From Stenotrophomonas maltophilia (GTDB taxonomy: Bacteria > Pseudomonadota > Gammaproteobacteria > Xanthomonadales > Xanthomonadaceae): 64,000 bases of DNA. Made by a program: the position numbers and the translations under genes. Below the pieces are notes generated by a model, which worked only from the letters and a program-made list of their open reading frames with translations, had not been told where the DNA came from and made no database searches. The DNA lies in NCBI RefSeq assembly GCF_001676385.1, contig NZ_LYVJ01000010.1:1-64000 (forward strand), in the 5' to 3' direction. Positions 56,181-63,492 of this stretch are shown piece by piece (within the stretch, counting starts at the first letter, position 1; every line of letters begins with the position of its first letter).

Positions 56181-56606
56181 TCATTTCCCGTCTGAAGAAT
56201 CAAAATTCTGCCGACATTGGCGGAATTCCTCCGCATGAGCCACTACCCATGTCCACATGGGAATCATCAGTACAAGAAGGTCCTTGCCCAGCGCTGTGAT
56301 GCTGTACTCCACATGTGGCGGCACTTCGTGGAAATCCTCCCGGCTGATCAACCCGTCACGTTCCAATTGCCGGAGGGTGCGCGTAAGCATGCGCTGGGTG
56401 ATCCCCTTCATCCGTCGTGCGACCTCGGCATGACGCAGCGTTCCATACACGCCAAGCGCATGGATGATGCCCAGGGACCAGCGGCTACCAGCGTGCGCTA
56501 AAACCTCCCGGCGCAGTCCATCTTCGTCCTCGCTCATCCCGTCGCATATGGCTTGAGAGTGCCTTAGCAGTTCTTCCGGACTCATGAACGGTGCGGTCGG
56601 TATCAT
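56181..56606 (-). CDS. HxlR-family transcriptional regulator
   Basis: Codes for 141 aa from ATG 56606, with AGAAGG 7 bp upstream. The HxlR winged helix has HAGSRWSLGIIHALGVYGTLRHAEVARRMKGITQRMLTRTLRQLERDGLISREDFHEVPPHVEYSITALGKDLL, clearly the family core. It carries one cysteine in the C-terminal tail (FRQCRQNF), while many redox-sensing HxlR proteins use an N-terminal cysteine, here Cys21 in QAICDG. It is divergent from an NmrA-family reductase with 73 bp between starts and probably controls it. It is island cargo. Confidence 0.9.
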   Translation of the reverse strand: MIPTAPFMSPEELLRHSQAICDGMSEDEDGLRREVLAHAGSRWSLGIIHALGVYGTLRHAEVARRMKGITQRMLTRTLRQLERDGLISREDFHEVPPHVEYSITALGKDLLVLMIPMWTWVVAHAEEFRQCRQNFDSSDGK

Positions 56607-56679
56607 CGATGTGCCTTCTTACGTGTGGGCCAGTAGGCGAGCAGAATCGCCGCCATCGTACACACACAGGGCGATTTCC
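56607..56679. promoter_or_regulatory. Divergent promoter between hxlR-like and nmrA-like genes
   Basis: This 73-bp spacer must hold both promoters and the likely HxlR operator, so the regulator would control itself and the reductase. No perfect palindrome is obvious. Confidence 0.5.
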
Positions 56680-57624
56680 ATGTCATCTCATATCAGCACT
56701 ACCCCCTCTCGGTCGATCCTGGTGCTCGGCGCAGGCGAGCTTGGAATGCCTGTCATCCGGAACCTTGCACGTTTGGCCGTAAGTCATCCAGGCACACGGA
56801 TCAGTGTGATGCTACGGGCGACGTCGATTGACTCAGAACTGCCGGAGAAGCAGCGGGTGGTCGATGAAATCCGCGCCTTGGGGGTGAATATCGTTGCTGG
56901 TGATCTGGTGACTGAATCGGTAGAGGCGTTGGCGGCTACCTTTGCGCAGTTTGACACAGTGATTGGATGCACCGGCTATGCCGCAGGCCACGATACGCCA
57001 ATGAAGGTTGCGCGTGCGGCGGTGAAGTCGGGTATTCCCCGCTACTTTCCTTGGCAGTTCGGTGTCGATTTCGATGCCATTGGGCGCGGTGGTCCCCAGG
57101 ACCTGTTCGATGCCCAGCTGGACGTGCGCGAGTATCTGCGTTCGCAGACTGCGATGGACTGGGTGATCATCTCTACTGGAATGTTCACCAGTTACCTCTT
57201 CGAGCCGGACTTCGGGGTGGTCGACCTGGTTGGGCATAAAGTGAACGCGTTGGGCTCGGCGAGCAATGCTGTCACCCTGACCACGCCGGATGACATCGGC
57301 GCAATGACAGCGCGCATCGTGTTCCACGCACCTGCGATCCGCAACGAGATCGTGTATCTGGCAGGCGATACCATCCGCTACGGTGACCTTCCGGATATTC
57401 TCCAGAAGGCGTTCGGGGAACCTTTCGAGCTGGTGATCTGGGGCGTACCCCAGCTCATGCAGGAACTGGCTAACGACCCGGGCAACATGATAAAGAAGTA
57501 TCGCGCGGCCTTTGCCCAAGGGAGGGGCGTTGCGTGGGATGTGGAGCGAACCTTCAATGCGAAGATCGGGGCCGAGCTACAGGGCGTGCAGGCGTGGCTG
57601 GATTCCAACGTGCAGCGCTCCTGA
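56680..57624 (+). CDS. NmrA/isoflavone-reductase-like NAD(P)-binding protein
   Basis: Codes for 314 aa. ILVLGAGELGMPVIRNLA (G-x-G-x-x-G at 17-22) is the NAD(P)-binding Rossmann start. The pattern …VNIVAGDLVTESVEALAATFAQFDTVIGCTGYA and a PRYFPWQFGVDFD block resemble NmrA-like / aromatic-alcohol reductases. It may reduce a small quinone or aromatic, or act as a redox sensor; the sequence does not decide. The divergent HxlR regulator fits an inducible stress enzyme. A terminator follows at 57645. Confidence 0.85.
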   Translation: MSSHISTTPSRSILVLGAGELGMPVIRNLARLAVSHPGTRISVMLRATSIDSELPEKQRVVDEIRALGVNIVAGDLVTESVEALAATFAQFDTVIGCTGYAAGHDTPMKVARAAVKSGIPRYFPWQFGVDFDAIGRGGPQDLFDAQLDVREYLRSQTAMDWVIISTGMFTSYLFEPDFGVVDLVGHKVNALGSASNAVTLTTPDDIGAMTARIVFHAPAIRNEIVYLAGDTIRYGDLPDILQKAFGEPFELVIWGVPQLMQELANDPGNMIKKYRAAFAQGRGVAWDVERTFNAKIGAELQGVQAWLDSNVQRS

Positions 57625-57644
57625 TTTGCCGCTGGATTGTGAGG

Positions 57645-57668
57645 AGGCGCCCGCTGGGCGCCTTTTTC
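57645..57668 (+). terminator. Terminator of the NmrA-like gene
   Basis: An 8-bp stem AGGCGCCC/GGGCGCCT with a 3-nt loop, then TTTTC. It lies 21 bp after the stop. Confidence 0.85.
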
Positions 57669-57899
57669 ATTGCCGTTCCCGCCCGCACGCTCACGATGGT
57701 CGCACGTCGCGGCACACCAGTTCACCAGTGGCTCAGTAACCGGCGTCAAACGGTGGAACCTTGGTCGTGGCCCCCGTGTATATCCCTTGAGACGGCGGAA
57801 AAATTGTCGAGTGAGCTTAGGATCGGCAATGGTTCCACGCTCGGCGGGCGGAAAAATAGAGCGGCGCACCCGGTTGTTTTCAAAGGAGTCGCAAGCCTT
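57669..57899. other. Right end of tRNA-Lys island, non-coding
   Basis: No gene. CGGAAAAAT occurs twice (57796-57804 and 57849-57857) and TGGTTCCACGCTCG once (57830-57843), matching motifs at the left end. These repeats next to the attachment core are what arm-type recombinase sites look like. Confidence 0.5.
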
Positions 57900-57944
57900 C
57901 TTTTAATCTTTTGGTCGAAGGTTCGAATCCTTCACGGCCCACCA
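57900..57944 (+). repeat. attR: 45-bp copy of tRNA-Lys 3' half
   Basis: An exact copy of 55817-55861 including CCA. There is no 5' half, so it is not a tRNA gene. It marks the right edge of the island and probably the left edge of a second, decayed element. Confidence 0.92.
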
Positions 57945-58003
57945 TATGCACCAAGGGTTCCAGCCCTTCCCCCGCGCTCCGCAAATATCGACCGCTCCGC
58001 AAT

Positions 58004-58300
58004 TCACTTCGTCGGGCTGGTCAGCGCACTGCGGCGCTTCCGCACATAGATCTCTGTCATGGTCACCGACTGGTGGCCGAGCTGCTGCTGTGCCTTCCGA
58101 ATATCGCCAGCCGAATCGGCCTTGTCGGTGCCGGCCGTTGCCCGCAGATCCCGGAACTGGAACGCTGCCTTGGGCATGTCGGCGCGCGCGCCGCGTCGAG
58201 CCGGCTCCGCAGCTGACACCATGCTCAGGGGGGGGCCATACTCATCCAGTGGCAGCGCCGCGTGCACGATCACCGCGCCCTTCTGCTTGCGGCGTCTCCG
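58004..58300 (-). pseudogene. Tyrosine-recombinase (integrase) C-terminal remnant
   Basis: About 90 residues survive. FQFRDLRATAGTDKADSAGDIRKAQQQLGHQSVTMTEIYVRKRR matches the end of phage-type integrases: the RDLR box, L-G-H-x-S and the nucleophilic Tyr in EIYVR. Upstream the frame meets a stop near 58300, and the N-terminal arm- and core-binding domains and the first catalytic Arg are gone. A run of eight G at 58227-58234 is a possible frameshift site. Its 3' end points at the attachment copy 57900-57944, as in an island integrase beside its att site. Confidence 0.85.
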
Positions 58301-58365
58301 TCAGAAGTGGCGCCAACGAGAGTCAACCAAGGGAGAAGCCGGCGCGCTGGCTCGCGCCTCCCCGA

Positions 58366-58788
58366 TCAGGCCGCCTGCGCATCGGGACCGGCCAGCACAC
58401 CCGCATCGGCGTGTCGAAAGCAAAGCCGGATCGCATCGAGCAGCTCGCTCATGCTGTAGGGCTTGGGCAGGAAGTGGATGCCGTCGCGCAGCTGTGGCAG
58501 CACGCGGTGCTGGTCCAAGCCGGAGGTGACCAGGATCGGCAGCTGTGGCAGGTGCTCGCGCACGCGGTTGGCGGTTTCAATGCCGCTGATGCCGCCCAGG
58601 CACACATCGGTGAACAGCAGGTCAAACGTTTCGCCGGCATTGAGCAGGCCCAATGCGGCTTCGGCACTGCTTACGGCGGTGACCTGGCAGGCCTGGCTTT
58701 CCAGTGCGAGGCGGCTCAGTTCCTGGGTCTCCCCGGCGTCCTCGATCAGCAGGACGCGGGGTTCCAGAAAGCGCTTGGACAGCAACAT
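58366..58788 (-). CDS. Single-domain response regulator (CheY-like receiver)
   Basis: Codes for 140 aa from ATG 58788. Only a receiver domain is present: acidic pair E16-D17 in VLLIEDAGE, phospho-acceptor Asp61 in LLFTDVCLGG, Thr/Ser at VTSG, and Lys109 in FLPKPYS. There is no output domain. It resembles stand-alone receivers or the receiver of hybrid kinases. No kinase gene is nearby, so its partner is elsewhere. It lies just past the integrase remnant. Confidence 0.85.
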   Translation of the reverse strand: MLLSKRFLEPRVLLIEDAGETQELSRLALESQACQVTAVSSAEAALGLLNAGETFDLLFTDVCLGGISGIETANRVREHLPQLPILVTSGLDQHRVLPQLRDGIHFLPKPYSMSELLDAIRLCFRHADAGVLAGPDAQAA

Positions 58789-59029
58789 GGTGCGGCAACT
58801 CCGGACAGCAGGGAGAGCAAGGGCGCGCAAGTATGCGCAAGCCACGGGTGATTCCGGCGTGCACGTCAGGCTAAGCGGGCGTTACAGCCGGTTGTGGCGC
58901 GGGCGACGTACGTGCCACGCCGATGCTGGCGGGTTGCCTGCCCATCCAGCGCCACGGTGTCATCCAGGCGGAACACCTTGCAGGCCAGGTTCAAGTAGAG
59001 TCGAAGCCAGACCGACAGGAGCAATGCCG

Positions 59030-59344
59030 ATGCTGTGCCCCTTGTGCAAGACCCAGACCCTGCAGATGGCCGAGCGCCATGGCATCGAGATCGATTACTG
59101 CCCCGGTTGCCGTGGCGTGTGGCTGGACCGTGGCGAGCTGGACAAGATCATCGAGCGCGCCGGTGCTGCGGTGCCGCCGCCGTCCCCGGTGCAGTCGCAG
59201 CCGGCCGCCGCGCCGCCGCCGGTGATGCATCGCGATACCCGCCACCTGGGCCAGCGCTACGAGGACAACCGTGGCCAGCAGTACGGCCATGGGTACAAGA
59301 AAAAGAAGAAGGACAGCTTCCTGTCGGAGCTGTTCGACTTCTAG
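59030..59344 (+). CDS. Small zinc-ribbon protein (zf-TFIIB type)
   Basis: Codes for 104 aa from ATG 59030, 8 bp after AGGAG; ATG 59024 is too close. CPLC (3-6) and CPGC (24-27) form a zinc ribbon, with CRGVWLDRGELDKII typical of the zf-TFIIB domain. A Pro/Ala/Gln linker follows, and the tail is basic then hydrophobic (YKKKKKDSFLSELFDF). The function is unknown; nucleic acid or protein binding is plausible. Confidence 0.83.
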   Translation: MLCPLCKTQTLQMAERHGIEIDYCPGCRGVWLDRGELDKIIERAGAAVPPPSPVQSQPAAAPPPVMHRDTRHLGQRYEDNRGQQYGHGYKKKKKDSFLSELFDF

Positions 59345-59357
59345 GCGCGTTGCTTTT

Positions 59358-59418
59358 GTAGAGTCGAGCCATGCTCGACTGGCTGTTGCCAAAGCAGTCG
59401 AGCATGGCTCGACTCTAC
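59358..59418. repeat. Inverted GTAG dimer
   Basis: Two GTAGAGTCGAGCCATGCTCG units face each other across a short spacer (TGTTGCCAAAG). They lie between two convergent genes. Confidence 0.82.
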
Positions 59419-59431
59419 ACGGGGCGCATGC

Positions 59432-59944
59432 TCACAGCCGGCGCAGGATGAACTCACGGTCGTGGGTGTCGCCGACGATGAAGTCGTACTCGCCTACCTT
59501 GCTGCAGCCATAACGCGCATAGAAGCGCTGTGCACCGAAATTCTCTTCCCACACGCCCACCCACAGGGTGCGGCGGTGCGGCTGGTCCAGCCAGGCCATG
59601 AACGCGTCCATCAGGCGCGCGCCGTGGCCGCCGTTCTGGTAGCCGGCCAGGATGTAGAAACGCTTCAGTTCGATGTCGCCGTCGCGCGCATCCGCATGCG
59701 GCAGGGTGTTGGCACCGGCGGCCAGGTAGCCGACCACGGTGTCGCTGTCCAGCAGCAGCCAGACTGCGCTGCGCGGGTCGGACAGTTCGATGCGTTGCGG
59801 TTCGCTGCTGTAGTGCGCCTGCAGGAACTGGTGCAGGTCCTGCGGCGGATACGAGTCACCCCAGGTTTCGATGTAAGTGGCAATCGCGATGGCCGACAGG
59901 GCGTCGGCATCGGCAACGGTGGCACGGCGGATCTGCAACGGCAT
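59432..59944 (-). CDS. GNAT-family N-acetyltransferase (paralogue of 40795-41316)
   Basis: Codes for 170 aa. It has the same framework as the GNAT enzyme near aspS: IRRATVADADALSAIAIATYIETWGDSYPPQDL, then ELKRFYILAGYQNGGHGARLMDAF as acetyl-CoA-binding region and WEENFGAQRFYARYGCSKVGEYDF at the end. The acceptor is unknown. It is monocistronic, convergent with the zinc-ribbon gene. Confidence 0.88.
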   Translation of the reverse strand: MPLQIRRATVADADALSAIAIATYIETWGDSYPPQDLHQFLQAHYSSEPQRIELSDPRSAVWLLLDSDTVVGYLAAGANTLPHADARDGDIELKRFYILAGYQNGGHGARLMDAFMAWLDQPHRRTLWVGVWEENFGAQRFYARYGCSKVGEYDFIVGDTHDREFILRRL

Positions 59945-60025
59945 GGTGGGGCCTGCAATGGAGCGTGGTGCAGTGTAGCCAGCCCCGGCGGCTGCCGGGG
60001 CTGGTCTCTGCTCACGAGCCGTTGT

Positions 60026-61042
60026 TCAGAACCACATGCGTATGCCGGCCACCCAGCGCGTGTCGCGCGCGTGCTCACCGGCATAATCGGCGGTGTCGCC
60101 AAACATGTGTTCGTGGCTGATGCCGATGTACGGAGCGAAGCGACGGCTGAACTCATAGCGCAGGCGCAGCCCGGCTTCGACCTTGCTGAGCCCGCGGCCG
60201 ATGCCGTACTCCGGCTCATCCCTGGCGGCGACGGTGGCTTCCAGCAGCGGCTGCAGGATCAAACGGTTGGTCAGCAGCACGTCGTACTCGACTTCGGCCT
60301 TGGCCAGCACCTGGCCGCCGGAGCCCATGTACAGCGTGGCCGAGCTCTCGAACTTGTACGGCGCCAGGCCCTGGATGCCGATGGCCGCCCACGTGCGCGA
60401 GTCGGTCGGCCGGAAGTCCTGGCGCACGCCGACCAGCACGTCCCACCATGGCGACACGCTGCGGCCGTACAGTGCTTCCAGTGACGACGACTCGGTGCGG
60501 CCATCGTTGCGTTCGCCATCGGTGCGCAGCCACAGGCGGTTGATGTTGCCGCCGATCCAGCCGGTAGCCTCCCAGGCCTGGCCGTTGCTGCTCTTGCCGT
60601 CCCAATGTTCGAGGCGGTCGATCAGCAGCAGGCTGTTGATCTCCGGCGCGTGTTCCATCGCGCCGTGCGCGATCGGCGGGAATGCGGCGGCGCGGTCGGC
60701 ATTGGTGGGAACCGGGATCGGCTCACGCGGCTCGGTGGGCGCAGGCGTGCCGTGGCCCATCGCCGCATGATCCATCCCGGAATGGTCTATCGCAGCGTGG
60801 TCCATCGCCGCGGGTTGCATTGCCCCGTGGTCCATCTTCGAGTGGTCCATGCCGGTGTGATCCATCGCACCGGAATCCGTCTTCGAATGATCCATCTTCG
60901 AATGATCGACCGGTCCAGTCGCGGGCTTGGTCGGCGACGCCATGGTGGGCATGCCATGCCCGGCATGCGATTGCGCGAGCACGGGCAGCGTGGCGGCCAG
61001 GCCCAGGGCCAGCAGGCTGGGGGAAAGCAGTGAGCGGCTCAT
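60026..61042 (-). CDS. copB: Copper resistance outer-membrane protein CopB
   Basis: Codes for 338 aa. After the signal peptide (LLALGLAATLPVLAQ) comes a striking His/Met/Asp-rich stretch (about 26-98) with repeated M-D-H-S/T/A units that can bind copper. The PcoB/CopB beta-barrel follows (about 135-338; LLLIDRLEHWDGKSSNGQAWEATGWIGGNINRLWLRTDGE…). It ends in a terminal Phe (WVAGIRMWF). Its start overlaps the copA stop by 4 bp. It binds or passes Cu in the outer membrane. Confidence 0.95.
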   Translation of the reverse strand: MSRSLLSPSLLALGLAATLPVLAQSHAGHGMPTMASPTKPATGPVDHSKMDHSKTDSGAMDHTGMDHSKMDHGAMQPAAMDHAAIDHSGMDHAAMGHGTPAPTEPREPIPVPTNADRAAAFPPIAHGAMEHAPEINSLLLIDRLEHWDGKSSNGQAWEATGWIGGNINRLWLRTDGERNDGRTESSSLEALYGRSVSPWWDVLVGVRQDFRPTDSRTWAAIGIQGLAPYKFESSATLYMGSGGQVLAKAEVEYDVLLTNRLILQPLLEATVAARDEPEYGIGRGLSKVEAGLRLRYEFSRRFAPYIGISHEHMFGDTADYAGEHARDTRWVAGIRMWF

Positions 61043-62850
61043 TCTTCGATCCTCACTTCGCGCATCATGCCCGCTTCCATGTGGTACAGCAGATGGCAGT
61101 GGTAGGCCCAGCGGCCAAGTGCATCGGCGCGCACGCGATAACTGCGGCGGGTGCCGGGCGGCATGTCGATGGTGTGCTTGCGCAGATGGAATTCGCCCTG
61201 CGCGTTTTCCAGATCACTCCACACGCCGTGCAGGTGGATCGGGTGCTGCATCATGGTGTCGTTGACCAGCACGATGCGCATGCGCTCGCCGTAGTTCAGC
61301 CGCAGCGGTTCAGCGCTGGCGAACGGGATGCCGTCGAACGACCAGGAGAATTTCTCCATGTGGCCGGTCAGGTGCAACTCGACTTCGCGGCTGGGTTCGC
61401 GACCATCCGGATCTTCGAACAGGCTGCGCATCGCGCCGTAGGTCAGCACCTGGCGACCGTTGTCGCGCAGGCCGATGCCGGGGTCGTCCAGCTTGGGTTC
61501 GGTGGCCGAACTCTGCATGTCCACCAGCGGGTTGTTGCGCTCGCTGGTCGGATGCTTTGGCGCCTTGCTGGCGGCATCACCGCCGCCGTGCGTACCGTGG
61601 CCCATGCTGGCGCCGCAGCCGCCTTCCATGCCCTTCATCGCGGCCATGTCGTGGCCGCCGTGGCCACCGCCCCCCATGTCGTGGCCCATGTCGCTCATGG
61701 TCAACAGCGGGCGCGGGTCGCGCGCGGGAATCGGGGCCTGCAGCCCGTGGCGGACCGCCAGCGTGCCCGCGGCAAATCCGGTACGGCCCATGTCCTGGCA
61801 GAAGATGGTGAACGCGTCCTGCCCGGTGGGTTCGACCAGCACATCGTAGGTTTCAGCCGGGGCGATGCGGAACTCGTCGATGCTGACGGGATGGATGTAC
61901 TGGCCATCGGCGGCGACCACGGTCATCTTCAGGCCGGGGATGCGCACGTCGAAGTAGGTCATCGAGGCGCCGTTGATGAAGCGCAGCAGCACCTTCTCGC
62001 CGCTGCGGAACAGCCCGGTCCAGTTACCGGCCGGTGCGGTGCCGTTCATCAGGTAGGTGTAGGTGTGCGCGTTGATGTCGGAGATGTCGGTGGGCGTCAT
62101 CCGCATCCGCCCCCACATGCCGCGGTCGGACAGCGCGGCCGACCAGCCGTCGCGCTTCACGTCACGCAGGAAGTCGGGCAGGGTGCGCTTGTAGTAGTTG
62201 TCATGCTCGGCGAGCTTCTTCATGCGCCGGAACAGCGCACCGGGATCCATGTCGGTCCAGTCCGACAGCATGATCACGTGCTCGCGGTCGTGCCGGTATG
62301 GGGCCGGTTCGGCCGGGTCGATGACCAGTGCACCGTACAGGCCGGCCTGCTCCTGGAACATCGAGTGGCTGTGATACCAGTACGTGCCCGACTGCTTGAG
62401 CTGGAAGTGGTAATGATAGGTCTCACCGGGGCCGATGCCATTGAAGCTCAGGCCAGGCACGCCGTCCATGTTGGCCGGCAGCAGGATGCCGTGCCAGTGG
62501 ATCGAGGTCGGATGGCGCTGCAACGTGTTGCGCACGAACAGGTCCACGCTCTGGCCTTCGCGCCAGCGCAGGATCGGCGCCGGCAGCGAGCCGTTGACGG
62601 TGATCGCCGGGCGGGTGCGGCCGGTGAAGTTGGCCAGCGATTCGCCGATGGCCAGTTCAACGCGGGTGTCGCTGAGCACGGCGGGGGCGCCGGCCAGGCG
62701 CGGTGTGGTGGTAGCGGCGGCGAGTGCGCGCTGCGGCACGCCAACAGCGGCGATGCCGGCGACCACGCCACCAGCGGCCAGCCCTTGGACGAACAGGCGG
62801 CGCGACGGCATGGGCAGGGCGCCCGGGCCGGGGGGGATGCGGGTATTCAT
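61039..62850 (-). CDS. copA: Multicopper oxidase CopA (copper resistance)
   Basis: Codes for 603 aa. ATG 62850 has GGAG 7 bp upstream. The twin-arginine leader is SRRLFVQGLAAGGVVAG (from residue 16), so it is exported folded by Tat. Three cupredoxin domains have the copper sites HWHG, HSHSM, HPIHLHG and HCHLLYHMEAGMM. A Met/His-rich insert (about 385-435; DMGHDMGGGGHGGHDMAAMKGMEGG) is typical of PcoA/CopA. It oxidises Cu(I) in the periplasm. Confidence 0.96.
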   Translation of the reverse strand: MNTRIPPGPGALPMPSRRLFVQGLAAGGVVAGIAAVGVPQRALAAATTTPRLAGAPAVLSDTRVELAIGESLANFTGRTRPAITVNGSLPAPILRWREGQSVDLFVRNTLQRHPTSIHWHGILLPANMDGVPGLSFNGIGPGETYHYHFQLKQSGTYWYHSHSMFQEQAGLYGALVIDPAEPAPYRHDREHVIMLSDWTDMDPGALFRRMKKLAEHDNYYKRTLPDFLRDVKRDGWSAALSDRGMWGRMRMTPTDISDINAHTYTYLMNGTAPAGNWTGLFRSGEKVLLRFINGASMTYFDVRIPGLKMTVVAADGQYIHPVSIDEFRIAPAETYDVLVEPTGQDAFTIFCQDMGRTGFAAGTLAVRHGLQAPIPARDPRPLLTMSDMGHDMGGGGHGGHDMAAMKGMEGGCGASMGHGTHGGGDAASKAPKHPTSERNNPLVDMQSSATEPKLDDPGIGLRDNGRQVLTYGAMRSLFEDPDGREPSREVELHLTGHMEKFSWSFDGIPFASAEPLRLNYGERMRIVLVNDTMMQHPIHLHGVWSDLENAQGEFHLRKHTIDMPPGTRRSYRVRADALGRWAYHCHLLYHMEAGMMREVRIEE

Positions 62851-62924
62851 GAGGTGACTCCAGACACGGATAGATGCCGGCAGACGGCCGACTCTGGTGC
62901 GCAACGCGCGCAGTACGTGCGGGA

Positions 62925-63308
62925 TCAGCCGATGGGAGGGCGTGAAATCGGCGGCAGCGGCGGCGCCGGGCGGCCATTGGCCGGCATCGGCTGTGGCGCC
63001 AGTGACAATCCGGGGCCGGCCATGAACGGCAATGGTTGCACCATCAGCAACGGCTGCTGCGCGCAGCTGCGTACGCAGTCCTTGATCTGGCAGTGGACGT
63101 CGTGGGACGGAGCCTTGGCCTGCGGGGGCGGATCGGCCTGCAGGCCGGCGTGGTGAGGGCAGTGGGCGTCACCGCCACCACCGGCGGCGGCCATGGCGTG
63201 GGCCCTGCGGCCCATTTCTTCGTGACCGCTGGCCATGGCCGCGTTCAGCCCGTTGAGCAACAGGCTGAGCATGAGCACGACACGGAGAAGGGTCGAAGCC
63301 AGGGACAT
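62925..63308 (-). CDS. copL: CopL-family metal-binding regulatory protein
   Basis: Codes for 127 aa. The N-terminal hydrophobic leader (LLRVVLMLSLLLNGLNAAMA) suggests export. The rest is His/Cys/Met-rich (EEMGRRAHAMAAAG, HCPHHAGLQ, HDVHCQIKDCVRSC) with a Pro-rich tail. Gene order copL-copA-copB is the xanthomonad arrangement, where CopL was shown to be needed for copper-induced expression of copAB. The stop is 74 bp before copA, so it is the same operon. Confidence 0.85.
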   Translation of the reverse strand: MSLASTLLRVVLMLSLLLNGLNAAMASGHEEMGRRAHAMAAAGGGGDAHCPHHAGLQADPPPQAKAPSHDVHCQIKDCVRSCAQQPLLMVQPLPFMAGPGLSLAPQPMPANGRPAPPLPPISRPPIG

Positions 63309-63383
63309 GGCGGTAATCTAGCCGCAAGTGGCGCCGGATGCATCTCCCGCTGAATGGCGCGTTCAAGATCGGAGCGGGTCCCC

Positions 63384-63409
63384 GTAGAGCCGAGCCAACG
63401 CTCGGCTGC
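63384..63409 (+). repeat. Single GTAG palindromic unit
   Basis: A GTAGAGCCGAGCCAACGCTC-headed hairpin between copL and recQ. The loop carries one substitution (CAACG instead of CATG). Confidence 0.72.
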
Positions 63410-63492
63410 CTCTGCGCGACCGGCAGCCGCGCGTGGCTCTGCAAGGGCAGCCGCGCACGGTTGGCGAGGGAGCAGCGCCTCAACTGTGAAGG

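Noticed and set aside
55941..56195. 84-codon frame in the left end of the island
   Set aside because: No ribosome binding site, no recognisable motif, and it runs into the HxlR gene on the other strand.
57900..57944. Second tRNA-Lys gene
   Set aside because: Only the 3' half is present (anticodon loop to CCA). There is no D-arm or 5' acceptor strand, so it is an attachment-site copy.
59024..59029. Earlier ATG for the zinc-ribbon gene
   Set aside because: Only 2 bp separate it from AGGAG; ATG 59030 has normal 8-bp spacing.
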